Part shown: positions 19,253 through 33,092 of the stretch, one piece after another
Numbering within the stretch: the stretch's first letter is position 1
Layout: each line of letters begins with the position of its first letter
Notes under the pieces: model-generated
Told to the model about the DNA's origin: nothing
What the model saw: the letters and a program-made list of their open reading frames with translations, nothing else
Database searches by the model: none
Assembly (NCBI GenBank): GCA_037447655.1
Contig: JBBHKE010001053.1
Location: forward strand, 99,105 to 146,642
Direction of reading: 5' to 3'
Source: Zygnema cylindricum
Lineage: Eukaryota > Streptophyta > Zygnematophyceae > Zygnematales > Zygnemataceae
Length of the DNA: 47,538 nucleotides
Position numbers and translations under genes: made by a program

Positions 19253-21084
19253 TAAAATAGTAGAATGCGACAGAGCAGCGCGGCGGAATCTGCGGCGCGC
19301 GATATGAAGTTCCCCGATTGCCGGTCACTGTGGTCACAACTGTCAGTCCAAGCGCTAAATCGCAATAATTCACTACTGCACTGTAACGCATGGAACCGTT
19401 TAACTGTTCACACATGGAACTCGTTAGTACGAAGTCTTATACGCGTGTGGGAGGATGGAAAGGTGCGACTTAAGGCGCTACGAAATCGGCATCCCGGCGA
19501 CAGAGAGGGAGAGGGAGAGGGAGAGGGAGAGGGCGAGGGTAAGGAATAGGGAAAGAGAGCAGGAGAGGGAGAGGACGAGGACGAAGGGCAGGAATAGAAG
19601 AGAGGGAGGTGGAATGGTAGAGGGAACGGGAGATGGTCACGGACATGACCTAATTAAAAGTAGTTTTCTCACTCTAGCAATTAATACATTTTTAAAATCT
19701 TAGCTGTAAAATTTTAGCATTTGTTATTTTTTTAGTTTCTTAAAACCGTTTGATTTAGCGGGTTAAACGCCACCGTCACTTAGTTCAATTTTCAATTTAA
19801 TTCTTAGATCTTTGTATCGCTTCATAAACATTAAATTAAACACAATGGCCATTTTCAACAAAACAGTGATCACATTGGAACGAGTTTATTAAAAAATAAA
19901 TGTATTTTTTTTCTCGAAACTGTTGGTGCCTCCACTACAAAGAACGTACTGGCCTACCTTAATTTTAAGGTGTGGCGTTGTCCTATATAGATATGACGAT
20001 TCATTAAACAACAGTAAACAGAGCTTGTAACGCATCAAACTTCAAGTTTAACGTTTTACCCATCAATTACGTATTTGTTCAAATAGAAATTTGAATAGAA
20101 TATTTTATATTTTGTACTTGTTAAGACATTGTTGTAGAATAAAATGTGGTTTATTTTTATTCATTATCTATGGTATATTGGTTGTCATTATCATTACTAT
20201 TTTGCACTCTTTATTATCGTTTGAGTCGCAACATTTTTTGATAGACTCCAAGTTAACTGTACCACTTTATTTCTTGTCAATATCTTCAATTAAATGTTAT
20301 CGTTTGTAGTTGTACCTGGTGCACTTGTTTTGCTGTTGTAAGTTTGAAGCATTGCATAGTTATAACATCATTATAAATTACTACTATTTTAATGTTTAAC
20401 AAATTTTGATTTTGAGCGTTAAAATTTTTGATTTTTAACATTCTTTTGAATATTATTATTTGTTTTATTTTTGTTAGTACGCACTTAAGTTTTTTGATTT
20501 TGTAATAATTAGATTCAAATTGCATTAGGTATACAACACACGTTATTTTGTTCTCTATTAAAACAGTACCATCTTGCATTTAATCCACAAGAACCGGTAA
20601 TCACCGTTCGTGAATTCTAGTCGCACCAACAATATGCAAAGACAGAATCGAAGAATGCACTTCAATTTTATGGGAAATTTGGTTGACGGGGGTTTGAATC
20701 CTATATAATTTGTTGGCAACTAGCTCGAATTACATTTAATTGAAATCATTTGTTGACACTACTCTAAGTTTGTCAAGGGTGGCTTTCCGGGTGAACCAGC
20801 CAAGTTGCAAAAACGAGATTAGTACAATTTCGTTCAATTTATCTCAAGCGGGGCTGAATGCTGTATGCGCCCAATTTGATTCTGCTTAGATAACGGCATA
20901 ACATTATATAGATAACATAACTGCTGGAAAATACCCACAATGATGCTCATGCCCTTGCATAGTTACTTTGATCTTAAATAATTTGAATAATATCATGGCA
21001 ACAACATAAACATTGCAAGGCTGAAATGACGTACATCGCACAGCACACAACGAAAATTCAGGGGATCCTCTTTCAAAAACCTAT
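19253..21084. other. AT-rich intergenic stretch with a GA tract, no gene seen
   Basis: A GA-rich tract lies at 19,500-19,622. The rest is AT-rich, and its short open frames on both strands (up to 97 residues) have no recognisable domain. It separates the VTE1 promoter side from the 3' end of EHD. Confidence 0.6.
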
Positions 21085-21637
21085 TTTATTTCCACGTAAG
21101 CAAAATTGCATTACATCGGACAAGAGCAACAACTACTTTTGACTTCGAAGGGGCCATTATGACAACCGGCCCAATCTTCATCAGCGACGGGCTAGTCCAA
21201 TCCTCACAATGTACATGAATCTTATCACCTTAACATTCACAACAGGTGTCGAAATGGAAAAAAAAAATGCACTTATAAAATAGTGCATAACTCTACATAA
21301 AGACCTTTGTCACTGGACATTCAACAAACCCGCTAAGGGGCCACATTTTCGATATCCTCACTATTAGCATGTTCAGACTACATACAAAGGCCAACCTAAC
21401 CTTAGGAGACCAACAAACTAATTAAGACAACCAAACCTACAACCAATGGAAACAGACAATGTACAAAATGGCCGAAAGCGCAGATGAATAATGTGGAAGC
21501 GGATTGCCAGGTCGCTGAAAATCCAAAATGACATTCCAATGGTTTGATACGCCCATGTGAGGCTCCAGCGCAATAAATGACACTTTCTTGCTTTTCAGGA
21601 ACTAGATACAGAGGAGGACGAAGTGGTATTCCTACTC
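21085..21637 (-). other. EHD 3' region with candidate poly(A) signal
   Basis: About 550 bases downstream of the EHD stop codon. A minus-strand AATAAA occurs at 21,085-21,090 and is the clearest polyadenylation-signal candidate. The transcript end cannot be placed from sequence alone. Confidence 0.35.
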
Positions 21638-24600
21638 TCAGCCATAGGGATTCCGGAACTTTTTCAAAAGCTCGGGGATGTCATAACCCAGCATCTGCAC
21701 ATAGATAGAGGCAGCCAAAAATGGCTAATCTTTGAATGATGTCACCTTTAAAACCTGGCATGAAAGATGAGTACATGAAGAATATATACGCCACAACAAC
21801 GAATCACATCAGACAAACCCACCAGCCCAGGGGAAACTAGAGGCAAAAGCAAGTGAGACAATGACGTTGCTGTGGGATGACTGCACCTGATCCACAGTTT
21901 GGAGCAAATTTGGTTTAAGCCTCTCAAACTTGGAGAAGTCATATGCAGTCAATATTTCCTTGAAATCCTCCACTTTTGGAAAGTCACCAGCTGGCAAATG
22001 ATGTTCTCTTTGAATCTGCAACAATGTGAAAGGCGTAAAACTTAGAGACAAGCTCGATACCATGAAAAAATGTGATTCTTCCATGCCGATTCTATTAGCC
22101 CAGAAAACACAAACATACCTCACTTGGACGACAGGAAACAAGTTTACCTTTGCAAACTCGTCTCCCAAATTATCAATGAGCTTCTGCTGGACCCTTGCCC
22201 GGCCCATCATGGAGGGCATCTGAGCTCTTAAATGCGACACAATCATCGCATTGATTTTTGCAGCCCGTGCTCGCTTTACAAACTCATTAATCTGCATGAT
22301 TGAAATTCGGAAAGCGGGAGAGAGAAAAGTGTAAGAGAGAATCATCATTAGTCATTAGTTCACTACAATTGTCAACAACTAGCACACAAATGTTATGGAA
22401 ATGAAGAGGGATACAGAGTTGAGACCCATGCCAGTTGTGAGTGCTATTGGATTTCGATAGCAAACAACCGATGACTGTCCATTCATACCATCAGCCAATA
22501 ATGAAAAGTTACGCTTATTCCCTGGAACAGTCTCATCTATTCCTGGATGTAATGCAAAAAATCAATACGTACTTTCCGGTCACACGATTTTCGAGGTATG
22601 TCCTTCAGGTCAACTAGAAGGTCATTCTGTTCCATTTGGAAGAGTGCCCGCGCAAATGAGCCTGTCTCTTCTTTCACAGGATCCACATTAAATGACCTGA
22701 CATTCCAATAATAAACAAAACAAAAAACACAGTTAAAATAATCATCTGGGATGATTGTTGTTTATGAAACGCCAGATCAAGATAATAGAATGGAAATGAA
22801 AGGAAGTAACCCCTCTCCATTTCACAAAAAATTGCTTCATGCAGGCATAATGTTAACAGGCAGTGAGAGGAGGAGAGATGGCCATGACCCTACCCAATGT
22901 AGACACGCATGACTTCTGGAGTATTCAACACCTTTCCGAGAGACCACATGAGAGCTCCATATACGCGCATAAGCTGAGTCACAAACAATGAAGAATCCAA
23001 TCAAACTTACGACATACTCCAATTCACAATTAACATGAATTTAATTAATAATAATTAACATAATGTTATCGTTAACACGTCGTGTGACACCAAAAACTGT
23101 TATCAAAAACACAGTGTGACAAAAAAACTAACAACTCCACAATCGAAAAAATGGGCTGTCAAAAATGAGTGTTGAACTTGCCCATACAAGAGTTATACCA
23201 AATGCCAAAACAAAGTGACTCTGGCTGCAGAAACATGCAACTAAACCATTTGCAGAAAAAGAGAGAGAACTGCTAAAACACTTGTTAATGGATTGCACGT
23301 TTTCTAGATGTAGCCAGTCTACCTCAATATCTACAACGGTTGACGAATTTTTTAGGGGAAGACAGAACGAAGAGAGGAACACTCTAAAAACCTCACCTGT
23401 TGCGTGTCGACTTGGTCAGCTTTGTTGAGCACCACACGAATTTTGTCGGAATTGCCATGCAATGACGAAATAACTCGTTTGAACTCATCACTAATGTCAA
23501 GTTTGTGGGGGTCGAAAAGAAGGAGTATGAGGTCACATTTAGAGGCAAACCACTGGCCCAACATTCCACCAGCATTCCGGCCCACTCTTCAGACATCATT
23601 TTTTCATAGAAGGCGAGTTCCAAGACAACTTCCCTAAGACGAACCACAAACGGCATTTTGTACACGAACTTGATACAGACTTCTGGACCTGTGAATAAGT
23701 AGAATAGAACCTCCAAACTTTGTTAAGGACTTCCAACATGCCAAACCACTGTATATCATTGCTAAATAACATAGGTTTTAGCTGCATTAAAAAATAACTC
23801 ATATTTTATACTACCATTACTAAATATAGTTGAACAAACTTAAAAAACCAACAAGTAAACTGTCATCCATAAATCGCGCAAACCACATTCTAGGCAGTTA
23901 TGCCGATGCAGGACAAGCATTCATTTCAGGTAAAATATGAAAGCAGAATACCTCTATCACACCCGTAAAATCGTAGCTCCGTTGAGTTCTCTGTTTTTCA
24001 CCGGACAAAACTCCAGGCGTGTCGACGAACGAGATGTGTTCCAACAAAGGATGGGGCATTTGAGCACATTCAAATTTAGAAAGAAATGCTGTCCCAAATC
24101 GTTGTAAAGAACCAAAAGGCATATCTGCTTGCACAGCCACAGTGTTACCCGGAATGCTACGCTCGTCCGGCCCATCCTGTTTCAGTTCATCAAAAACACA
24201 AAGCCAGCCGGACATTGTAACTGTTCAAATGTCTTTATTGCTTGGGAAGCTGTGTTTCTTGCCTCACAAATAAATAACAACCCCATCAGTGAATATCCAT
24301 GATCCACAACATCAAACGAGGTGCCAAGGTGTCCTCGTAGATCTATCAGTTGAAAGCCAGTATATTTCGCTTTAAACATCATGCCAAAACAACTTACCAT
24401 TACAACAACAAAGCGATCCGTAGTAGGTTCCGGGCCGATGTGTGATCCTGTAATTTGAATGGAGCACCCGACCAAACAGAATCGCAAAAAGACACATCAG
24501 ATTTCCCTTTTACATAGGATTATACATTAGTCTACTTTAATCAGTAGATGAATTCTCAATAACCAATGTGAAAAGAACTTACATTAATGCTTGTAATCCA

Positions 24601-27600
24601 CATACATTGCATGAATAATAAGCCGGATGGTCTACACTACCTTATGTGGACAGCTAAAAAAATTAACGCTAATTAATAAGGTCCAGACCGGTTAGAGTAA
24701 AAGGTGCAAATAGCAAACCAGCAGATTTGCCAGGTGAATACTGTGGACTGATCTAAGGCAGAATACCTTGTGCCTTCGACCGTATGTAACTCCTAACAAA
24801 GACACAGCATATAAAGTTTGAATCCAGCCAAAATAAAGTTCAATCCAGCCCCCCAGCCTGGTGAGTAAGACCTGCCTGGATACGCGCGTCGCAGTAAATG
24901 CCGAATAAATGTTGTTTTCCCCGTGCTGTACTGCATGCCCACGGGTCCACATCAGTTTTTAGATTTTTTCTGAATATTAAGAGGATGCTGAGATCCCCAT
25001 TAGCCAGGGACCATACATGAGATATACATCATACGCTAGATGGAAGCCTCATACAAACATGTCTACCTCTTCTGCTCAACAAGTTTGCAAAGTCCAAGAC
25101 TGTGAACAGAATTCTATGAAGTAAAGATTCAAAGAGTAAAGAATTTTCATATTCATCAATTGAGCAGTAAACTAATGAGGAACTTGGTCGTATCTCAATT
25201 TACCTGACCTAGAAGCATCACCATTGGCTTGGCATCGAAATCACTGTCAACCTGCAAACCGCAATTGGCGAAAAATGATGACCAAGTGCAAAAAGCAGAC
25301 AGAAACACAAAAAACTTGGCACTTGAACTGCAAAAAGAAAACAGGAAATGAATGGCTTACAAGACATGGAGAGACAAAGTCGTTGTACTTGTATGCTAAT
25401 TCTAGCGGCCGCAACTTCTCCACATACAACCGTTTCAAACCATCTACTACAGATGTGACAGCTGAAAGTGGAATTAATTTCTGCAAAAATGAATCCCCGG
25501 ATTGACAAGACAGGGAGTTTACATGTAAGATCAATAGTAAACAACACTCAAGTTAAAGGTGAAGCATGCAAATGTATACCTGGTAGCAAATACTTCAGAA
25601 AATTTACCCTAATAAAATAAGCTGAAGCATTAGCACACTGGCAAACAAATACTGCCGCTGAGAAATGAGCATATGCAGTAAAAGAGGCCAGATATGCAGA
25701 TATGAAGAAACTTATTAATTAGTTTTTTTTTATTTATTTATTCACAAAAGAAGCGCAAGTAACAACAACAAAGCAGAGACAAAGGTGTCGTTCCTACTCT
25801 ACCGCACGGTGTGATTTTGCAACAACTAGTAAAACGTGAATGGTGATCACAAAATGAATAAAATAAGATAACGGGCATATAATCTGAGTGTCACATAGCC
25901 TATTTCGGAAAATGAAAGTCTGATTGGGAACAAAAACAAATCTGCAAATATTGGGATCTCACCTTCTCCGATTTGCTTTTAAACCAACCGGACTCCTTCA
26001 CCATCGGAAGAGGAGTGATCACCTGTGAGTCCAGCCCTACAACCAGAAAATAATCCTAGATCATTAAATTGTTCACTACTTTTAGTGTGGGTTAGATTAT
26101 TTTGACGCGTATCAGATTAGATTTTTGCAGGTTATCGCATAACGATGTCCGTATGGTGTCATATCGAGAAGACTCTACATCACCTTCAGCATGTTGTGAT
26201 TTGAAATAAAATGCATTGTACTGAAATGGGCAAGGTGAGAGCAATTAGCAAGTGGATGCTATGAAGTTTTGCTTTTTGCACCCCCCCCCCCACCTACAGT
26301 AGTTTCTCCGTTTAACTTTTTCCCCATGTACTTCGTACTTTTAAAATGATGTATTTCTGTACTTCTGTACTTCCTTATGGAACTTTTGTACGGTAAAGTG
26401 TGATGACCCTTATTTGTCCCCTGCTCTGATTATTTGCAGAGGCTGTCATGATTCGCATTGCCAAGGTCTATAACTGTTTCATTGTTGCTAATGCACACCA
26501 GTATGTAGGCTCCACCCCTCAAAGCATCTAATAGAGAGAGAATACGCAAGCCTTCGGTAGCAGATGGCCTACCCCTGTATTTCGTTAGAGGCGGAGCTCC
26601 ACATCGATTATCTACATCAACAGCATCTAGAAATCTAACAGACTTCTATAGAAGTTTTGACAGTAACAGAGAAAGATGTGCAGGTGTAGCAACGCTATGA
26701 CTTTCCCAATAGGTGCAATCCACAATGACTCATGTATTGTACTAAACAGGTTCCGGTGATCCAACTTAATAAACCATTAAATACGGTGTAGAATTTCCCA
26801 TGTTTACAAACATGGAAAAAAAATGCAGTTGGACATAGATATTGAGAGGTACAACGTTGTGAACAATTCGAAATAATTTGAATAAAGATTATACAAGGGG
26901 TGTCAAGAACAGCCTGACAATTTTCAGCCATTTTTTATTTCGAGGCAGAATGTGCAGGACAACTGAAAAAATCATAGTTGATTAAACTCACTTGGATTAA
27001 TTTCCGATGAAATCCCCAACCTCCCAGTTTTTACTGCAGCCTGCAAATACACAAATGACCTGATTAATGAATTTCGTTTCACTGAGAGCGAACCCCAAAA
27101 TTGAGGACGTAACTGCAAAAAAAAAAACAGCATCTCTCACTAAAAGCGCAAACTAGTTTCCTTGAGAAATTAGTCCAGCCCGAGTCTATGTGACTTCACA
27201 ACTGAGAATGTTCTTAAATAGACCTAGTAACCGTTCATAGAATTGTCTCCAACTCCACATGCATGTCCCTTCAACTAACAAGCAACAGAAGAGCCCAAAC
27301 AAATCAATTTTTGTGGCGCACAAACAAAAAAATCAGTTAATTGTTTACTTTTTAAACCTTCATACATGCCTGGGAGTAGAGAAAAAACCCTGACTGCCAT
27401 ATGCAGCGAGCCCTTGCAATTTCATTGACTTGAAAAAGGCTTCCAAACTGAGTAAAACATGTCTTCATTTCTCTTATAATATACAATTTCCACCACACCA
27501 TTTTCTAGCCACATAGTTCATGACAAATAGAACAGTAAGAACAGCTACTTCTTTTAACACTTGAGACTACCAATTGCAAAGATTCACAGACTGTTAAATG

Positions 27601-30600
27601 GTTGCAACCATTGTTCATTATTGATAAGCCTGTTCCGACTACGCTGTGGTCATTTGCTTAAGGATTCCCATCACTTTCCAAAAACCATTGTCATATTCAA
27701 GGATTTTAAATAAAATTCCAAATAGTATTTCCCGACTTCTACTTAGATAACATTTTTTCTCCCTTCTGATGAATTTGATCAAAACAAGTTGTAAGCTATC
27801 AGAAATCTGTAAATTATTCGATAGTCCGCAAATCGTAGTTGTCAAAAATGTTTCGACAGCAAGGAGGCTATGAGAGATACTACAAGACAATAACTGGCAG
27901 TCAGGAAGTTTTGCGCCTGATCATAAAGCTTAAGTACAAGATAATAGGGCTGACAGCCATTTGACGTTATCAGTGTCGTGTGTAAAGCTGACAGAAGATC
28001 ATATCAACTAACCAGCTACTAATTGACATGAACTAGAGACGTGATTAGCATTGCCTTAACCATATATAGCGACATAGTCATGCATGCTATGTAATTGTAT
28101 TCTTTGACATCTAAAAGTGCCAAAAACCGATCACTTCAACAATTTCCAACATACTGGGCTTCATAAATTTGATTCCCAGCTTTTTTTGCCAGAGAGTACA
28201 CGGTCAAGCCCAAGTCGTGACCTCGGAAGCAGTAAACAATCCCAGTCACACTTGTCACTGCCCTAAGCTAAACCCTGTAACACATGCATAGTCTCTCGAA
28301 CAACTTTAAAAAAATATTCATTTGACCATCACTTCAACTCTTTTGGTCTCATGAGTTTTGTTAACTTGTGTCACAAACTGAATTGCAAGGACAAATCCTA
28401 AACACCACCATTTTGTTGTTCAACTCATTTGCTTGAACGAGGGTAAAGTCCATGGGCACAGTATTGAGCCATTCTTAACGTACTGACCACTGAAAACTGA
28501 GCCCATGGACTTTTACACTGAACTCTATCGTGCATGCTTGCTTAACAACAGTTACAACATTGTAAAAATAAGGCAAAGACAGATAGAATCGAGCTGAGAT
28601 GCTCACCTCAATAGCATCGTCAAGACCCACCATGGTCGGAGGACTAATGTCACTCAACTCTGAGCAAGAACAAACAGACGCATAACAACATTATCTGTAA
28701 GTACTAAAAATGTTCTGCAAGAAACAACTTCAGCTTAAATGACATGAAAGTAAGGATGTGAAGGATAACAATTTTCATTTCTAGCAGAACGACATCTTTT
28801 ACCAGCTTGAACCCAAACCATATTTGTAAAAAGATGGAAGTGAGAAAAAAAGGGTGAAATTTCCATTCTTCATACTACACAAGTGCTTCATGAATGCTGT
28901 GCCCGACCACCAGGTTATGAAGAAAAACAACACATTTGTTCCCAGGATGTGATGAACAGGCAACAATAGTTTATCACTTGCCAACAGTTTCCCAACATGC
29001 GTCCACATAATAATTGAGTTGTTTTTGAACAAGGAGAGCGACATAAGCAATGTCACTACACGTTGATCTTGGTGTTTGAAAAGAATATTGTTGAACAATA
29101 TGAAGTCTCAGGTCATTTCCGAATTCAATTGTCACTTAATGGCCACAAGGGATGAATATTCGTGATTACTATTTCCGCTTTGTTTACAACTAAAATGCGT
29201 GGCTTTTTTTCTAGGACAGATTCGTTTATTGTAACTGATCAACAAATCTGAGTATCTGTATGTTGAGGATACCTCGATTCTTGAGCATATCTGCGGTTAT
29301 CGAGACACCAGTCTGCGCAAGGGAAATAATTCTCATGGCCGCCACAAATTCCCAGAATCCAAGAAAACCTTGGCGAGAGGCATCAGACACTGCCCAAACC
29401 TGTAAGACGCCGTAAAAATTCCCATACAAGTCCAAATAAGCTTATCCCCTTCAAAGAGGCTTCCAAAAGTGGCATGTCATTGGTTTCTTTAGGTTCAAAT
29501 AATTTTTAGGCTCCAATGTTTCAAAAAGTGAGGTGGCACATTCTCGACGGGACATCAACCAACAATATAAAAGTGGAAAATCAAGGTTATGGCAGAGAAC
29601 AAAAAGGAAATAATGGATGAGAAGATGAAGGTGGAAGAGAAGAAAAAACAGCAAGGCAGACACAGAACAAGTCGAGGAAAAGAGCTGATAGGAGAAAAAT
29701 ACAGGAAAAAGATGGGGGGCGAGGGATGACATAGAGTGGAAGTAGTGCATTTATCTGTTATTTTCTATGTCACTGTTTTTCTTTTGTTGCTGTTCAACTT
29801 ACTAAATGTGTTTCTTTTGGTGTGTGTTACGTTCCTTCGGTGGGATGCTGTTTATTGTGCCAACCTAAGAATAGAGTCGGTTTCATGAAAAGCGAGTAGC
29901 AATGATAGTATCAATAACTTAGTGCTGAATCTAGCTGCTATTCCCCTTGAGATGCAAAAGACAATATATTTATTTTATAAATCAATAGAGTTGGTTTCAT
30001 TAAAAGTGAGTAACAATGATGGTATCGTTAACTTAGTGCTGAATCTAGCTGCTATTCCCTTTGAGATGCAAAAGACAATATTTTTATTATACAAAACGTG
30101 GATGATAGATTTTTTTTAAATACTAATGATAACTCCAAAAAATCCGTAGACATTAAATCAGGGAAGCATGGCATTGCAAAAACATGCCAACATGTATTGC
30201 TTCAAGAGCAAAGTAAGCAAACTAGGGGTGAGATGGTTGTAAAGTGTGTTCAAGTAATAAAAAAACGTCATTGAGGTGACTGAACTCAATTGAGAAAGGT
30301 ATTTATTAAATGCAAGAACCACGTCCGTGTAGAACAACCTTATAGAAGTTATCCGCACAACCATTGAAAGAAAAACAAAATAAAACGGCAACAATTTCAA
30401 ACAAAAATCTTTATTTTTCATTCCAAGATTTCATTTTCCAAATCACATTATCTATTAATAAGACACCGTGAATGCAACATAGCAAACCATAAAAGGGAGC
30501 AAAGATCATGTCCTTTCAGCTTGTTCACAAATTTCCTCTGTTTGAATTGTTCAGAACAAACCTCAGGGCTTTAACCATACTTCTTTAAGTATTGGAGCCC

Positions 30601-31146
30601 TAAAATCTTAGAATTAATCGGGTTTGGAAAAGTACCTGCTTTAAGTCACTCTGTGAAAGACCTGATCTTTTAAAAAAAGGGACAGCATCTTGTCCAGTTA
30701 GTCGCCCATCGTCATCTGTTTTGGTACAAAAAAATACAGGAATGTGCTTTTTCAACGATACAAATCACCAAGTGACATACATGATAGGATGAAAAAGTGA
30801 GATTCAAAAACATAACATCTGAGAACTGATCTCTGAACCATATGCTTTATCAAAAAGAGGGAGCCAAAAAGTGCGTACCTGAATCTGCAAACTGAAACCA
30901 AGTTTTGTATATCTGATTTTGAATGAATACATAGAAACACCAAATGAAACGTTAGAGTGAAACCAAAAGAATTGATATAGAACTGACAAGGTAATAAAAA
31001 TAAAGAAAGCTTTGAAAAATAGGTATTTTAAATTGCCAACGCACAATTGAAGAAAAACGAATAAAAGAATGCAAAAGTAATTGTTTCAAACTTACACTTT
31101 CGTCTTCCTTTACTGCAGTCCCGGGATTGTATAGCATAATGTCCAT
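21638..31146 (-). CDS. EHD: EH-domain-containing dynamin-like ATPase, plant type, 551 residues
   Basis: EHD proteins bind NPF-motif partners and remodel endocytic membranes. The 18 exons are 31096-31146, 30879-30912, 30636-30715, 29273-29399, 28607-28659, 26992-27040, 25963-26036, 25361-25480, 25204-25251, 24876-24930, 24398-24447, 23952-24176, 23397-23552, 22894-22973, 22573-22696, 22148-22291, 21887-22015 and 21638-21694. They join in frame (1,656 nt with TGA). The EH domain is N-terminal, as in plant EHDs. EF loops lie at residues 27-38 (Asp at 27, 29, 31, 38) and 61-72 (Asp61, Glu72). The P-loop GQYSTGKTT is at 211-219, DTPG at 299-302 and NKAD at 365-368, with a helical C-terminus ending NPYG. 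An in-frame TAA precedes the ATG. Introns are GT-AG except intron 10, which needs a GC donor. The gene looks intact. Confidence 0.95.
29871..30098. repeat. 114-bp tandem duplication in EHD intron 3
   Basis: ATAGAGTCGGTTTCATGAAA, AACTTAGTGCTGAATCTAGC and GAGATGCAAAAGACAATAT occur twice at a 114-base period with roughly 90% identity. The duplication lies wholly within intron 3 and does not touch coding sequence. Confidence 0.88.
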
Positions 31147-31900
31147 GACCGAGATTTTTGTATTTTATATTGATAGCAATTTGAAAATCGCACTCCAACA
31201 AAAACCAGAGAGAAACTTTATTCCTCTAGCAACAAAAAGTCAGTGGCTTCAAATATCAGTTTCCCTTGCAGGTCGCAGATTGATTTGCGATGCACATTCC
31301 TGATTTGCGATGCACATTCCTGTACCGTACCGTCACGTCCTCCTCGAACCCTAACTTCTCTTGAGTGAAGAGAAGTTCAGTTGACATCTCTCTGCACATT
31401 GGGGGACAATCTCCTCTGATCGTGGCTTCAACATCCGATGTGCAATTATTAAATTAGGGATTGTTATAACTACTACGAGTAAATTGCTATAACAATTACG
31501 GGTCCACCTGAATGTTTGTCGTTTCTCAAACTTCTCACATAAACGTACACCTAAATCGTACAAAACAGGCTGGAAAAATCGAAAATGTTTTTAGTGTCAG
31601 GACTTCTGCATGTGAGTGTGTTTATCTAATTAGAGCATTCACTTGAACGTACACTTTTGTCAACCTAAATCAGTACACGAAAATTTTACGGCGAAAACTA
31701 CAGCATTGTAGTCAGACAAATTGTCCTCAAAATTGTATTAATTGTGCAGTTTTATGGAAGATTAGGGGAATAATTGTACACTATTATGTACGATCGTGAC
31801 TTTATTGGCCAGAAACACCAATATTAACGCATGTTATACTTGCAAAAATAAAAAAATAAAAAACTACAAAAAGATAAGGGGTGCAAAACGATTAAGGGTT
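31147..31900 (-). promoter_or_regulatory. EHD 5' flank with 20-bp tandem duplication
   Basis: Upstream of the EHD start codon. TGATTTGCGATGCACATTCC occurs twice in a row (31,281-31,320), probably in the 5' UTR or core promoter. No clear TATA box was recognised. Confidence 0.35.
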
Positions 31901-32977
31901 TCCCACTTTCATTTGTGTGATCTTTGGTACTGCTGAAGTACTACAAGGCCACTGTCATTCAACCTTAAGACACTTTGGCGAGTTTGTAATTTGGTTCAGT
32001 ATCTTCTTTCTAACCTCTCCATGGCCTCTCGTAGACGGCGAACGTCACGCTCCCCTTCCCCATCATTTCCAACACGTTTGCAACTGTGTAATACATTCCC
32101 AAGGTCGTCACAACCTCTCGAGTTGTATCCTCAAACAACCACACATGAACCCCCGCCCTTTGACATAAATGCTCCTTAGATTCCCAAACCCTCGCCCCAC
32201 ACTAGGACAAACTATCCCACACATACGTATACACGAGGGTATTGTCACTCTCGGTTGAGAGCAATCCCAAACTTTGTCCTTCATCCTTATCCCAAAACCT
32301 CATTTCGTCAACCACCATTAGTTACTCCATTCCCTAGCCAATCCACCTTTTGTTCAGCCATGTATGTCAATTTTTCCGCCAAACTACACTCTTATCCTTT
32401 CGCATGTCGAACATCTCTCTCAAGTCCTTGTTTTTATCACTCGACAATATATCAACCCTGCTCATCATCCTCTTCGAATTATCAATCGCTTTTTTTAGTG
32501 TCCTAGCATCTCGAGATCCTTGTCCATGTCGCGATAAACATTATGTTATCCATTGCGGTAAGTAAAACATGTGACGACATACTACACGACCATTTCAATT
32601 CCTTTACGTTCCCAAAGTAGGTCTCATATAAACAACCTCCCATTTTGTGGTAGCTCTCTCATATGAACTCATGTTTCATCCATAACCTTCATATGTTAGT
32701 GTGGTACCACCTGGGTTACCCTTGGCTTTAGCTAAAAGCTCATATTCCTCATCATCTTTGCAAATTCCTCAAACTCATCTTTGATTCCACCTTGAACCTT
32801 TGACTAACGACTTCGATATTCGAGTAACACGACATCTTTTTTTATTATTATTATTAAGCTTTAGAGACTCGGTCTTGCCGTCTCGGGGAGGTGACAGTGG
32901 GGCATGATAAACACGATCAGGATGTCAAGGTTTATTACGTGGGGGCTTATACTTTCTTAAACAATAGCATACGAATG

Positions 32978-33092
<115 letters not shown>

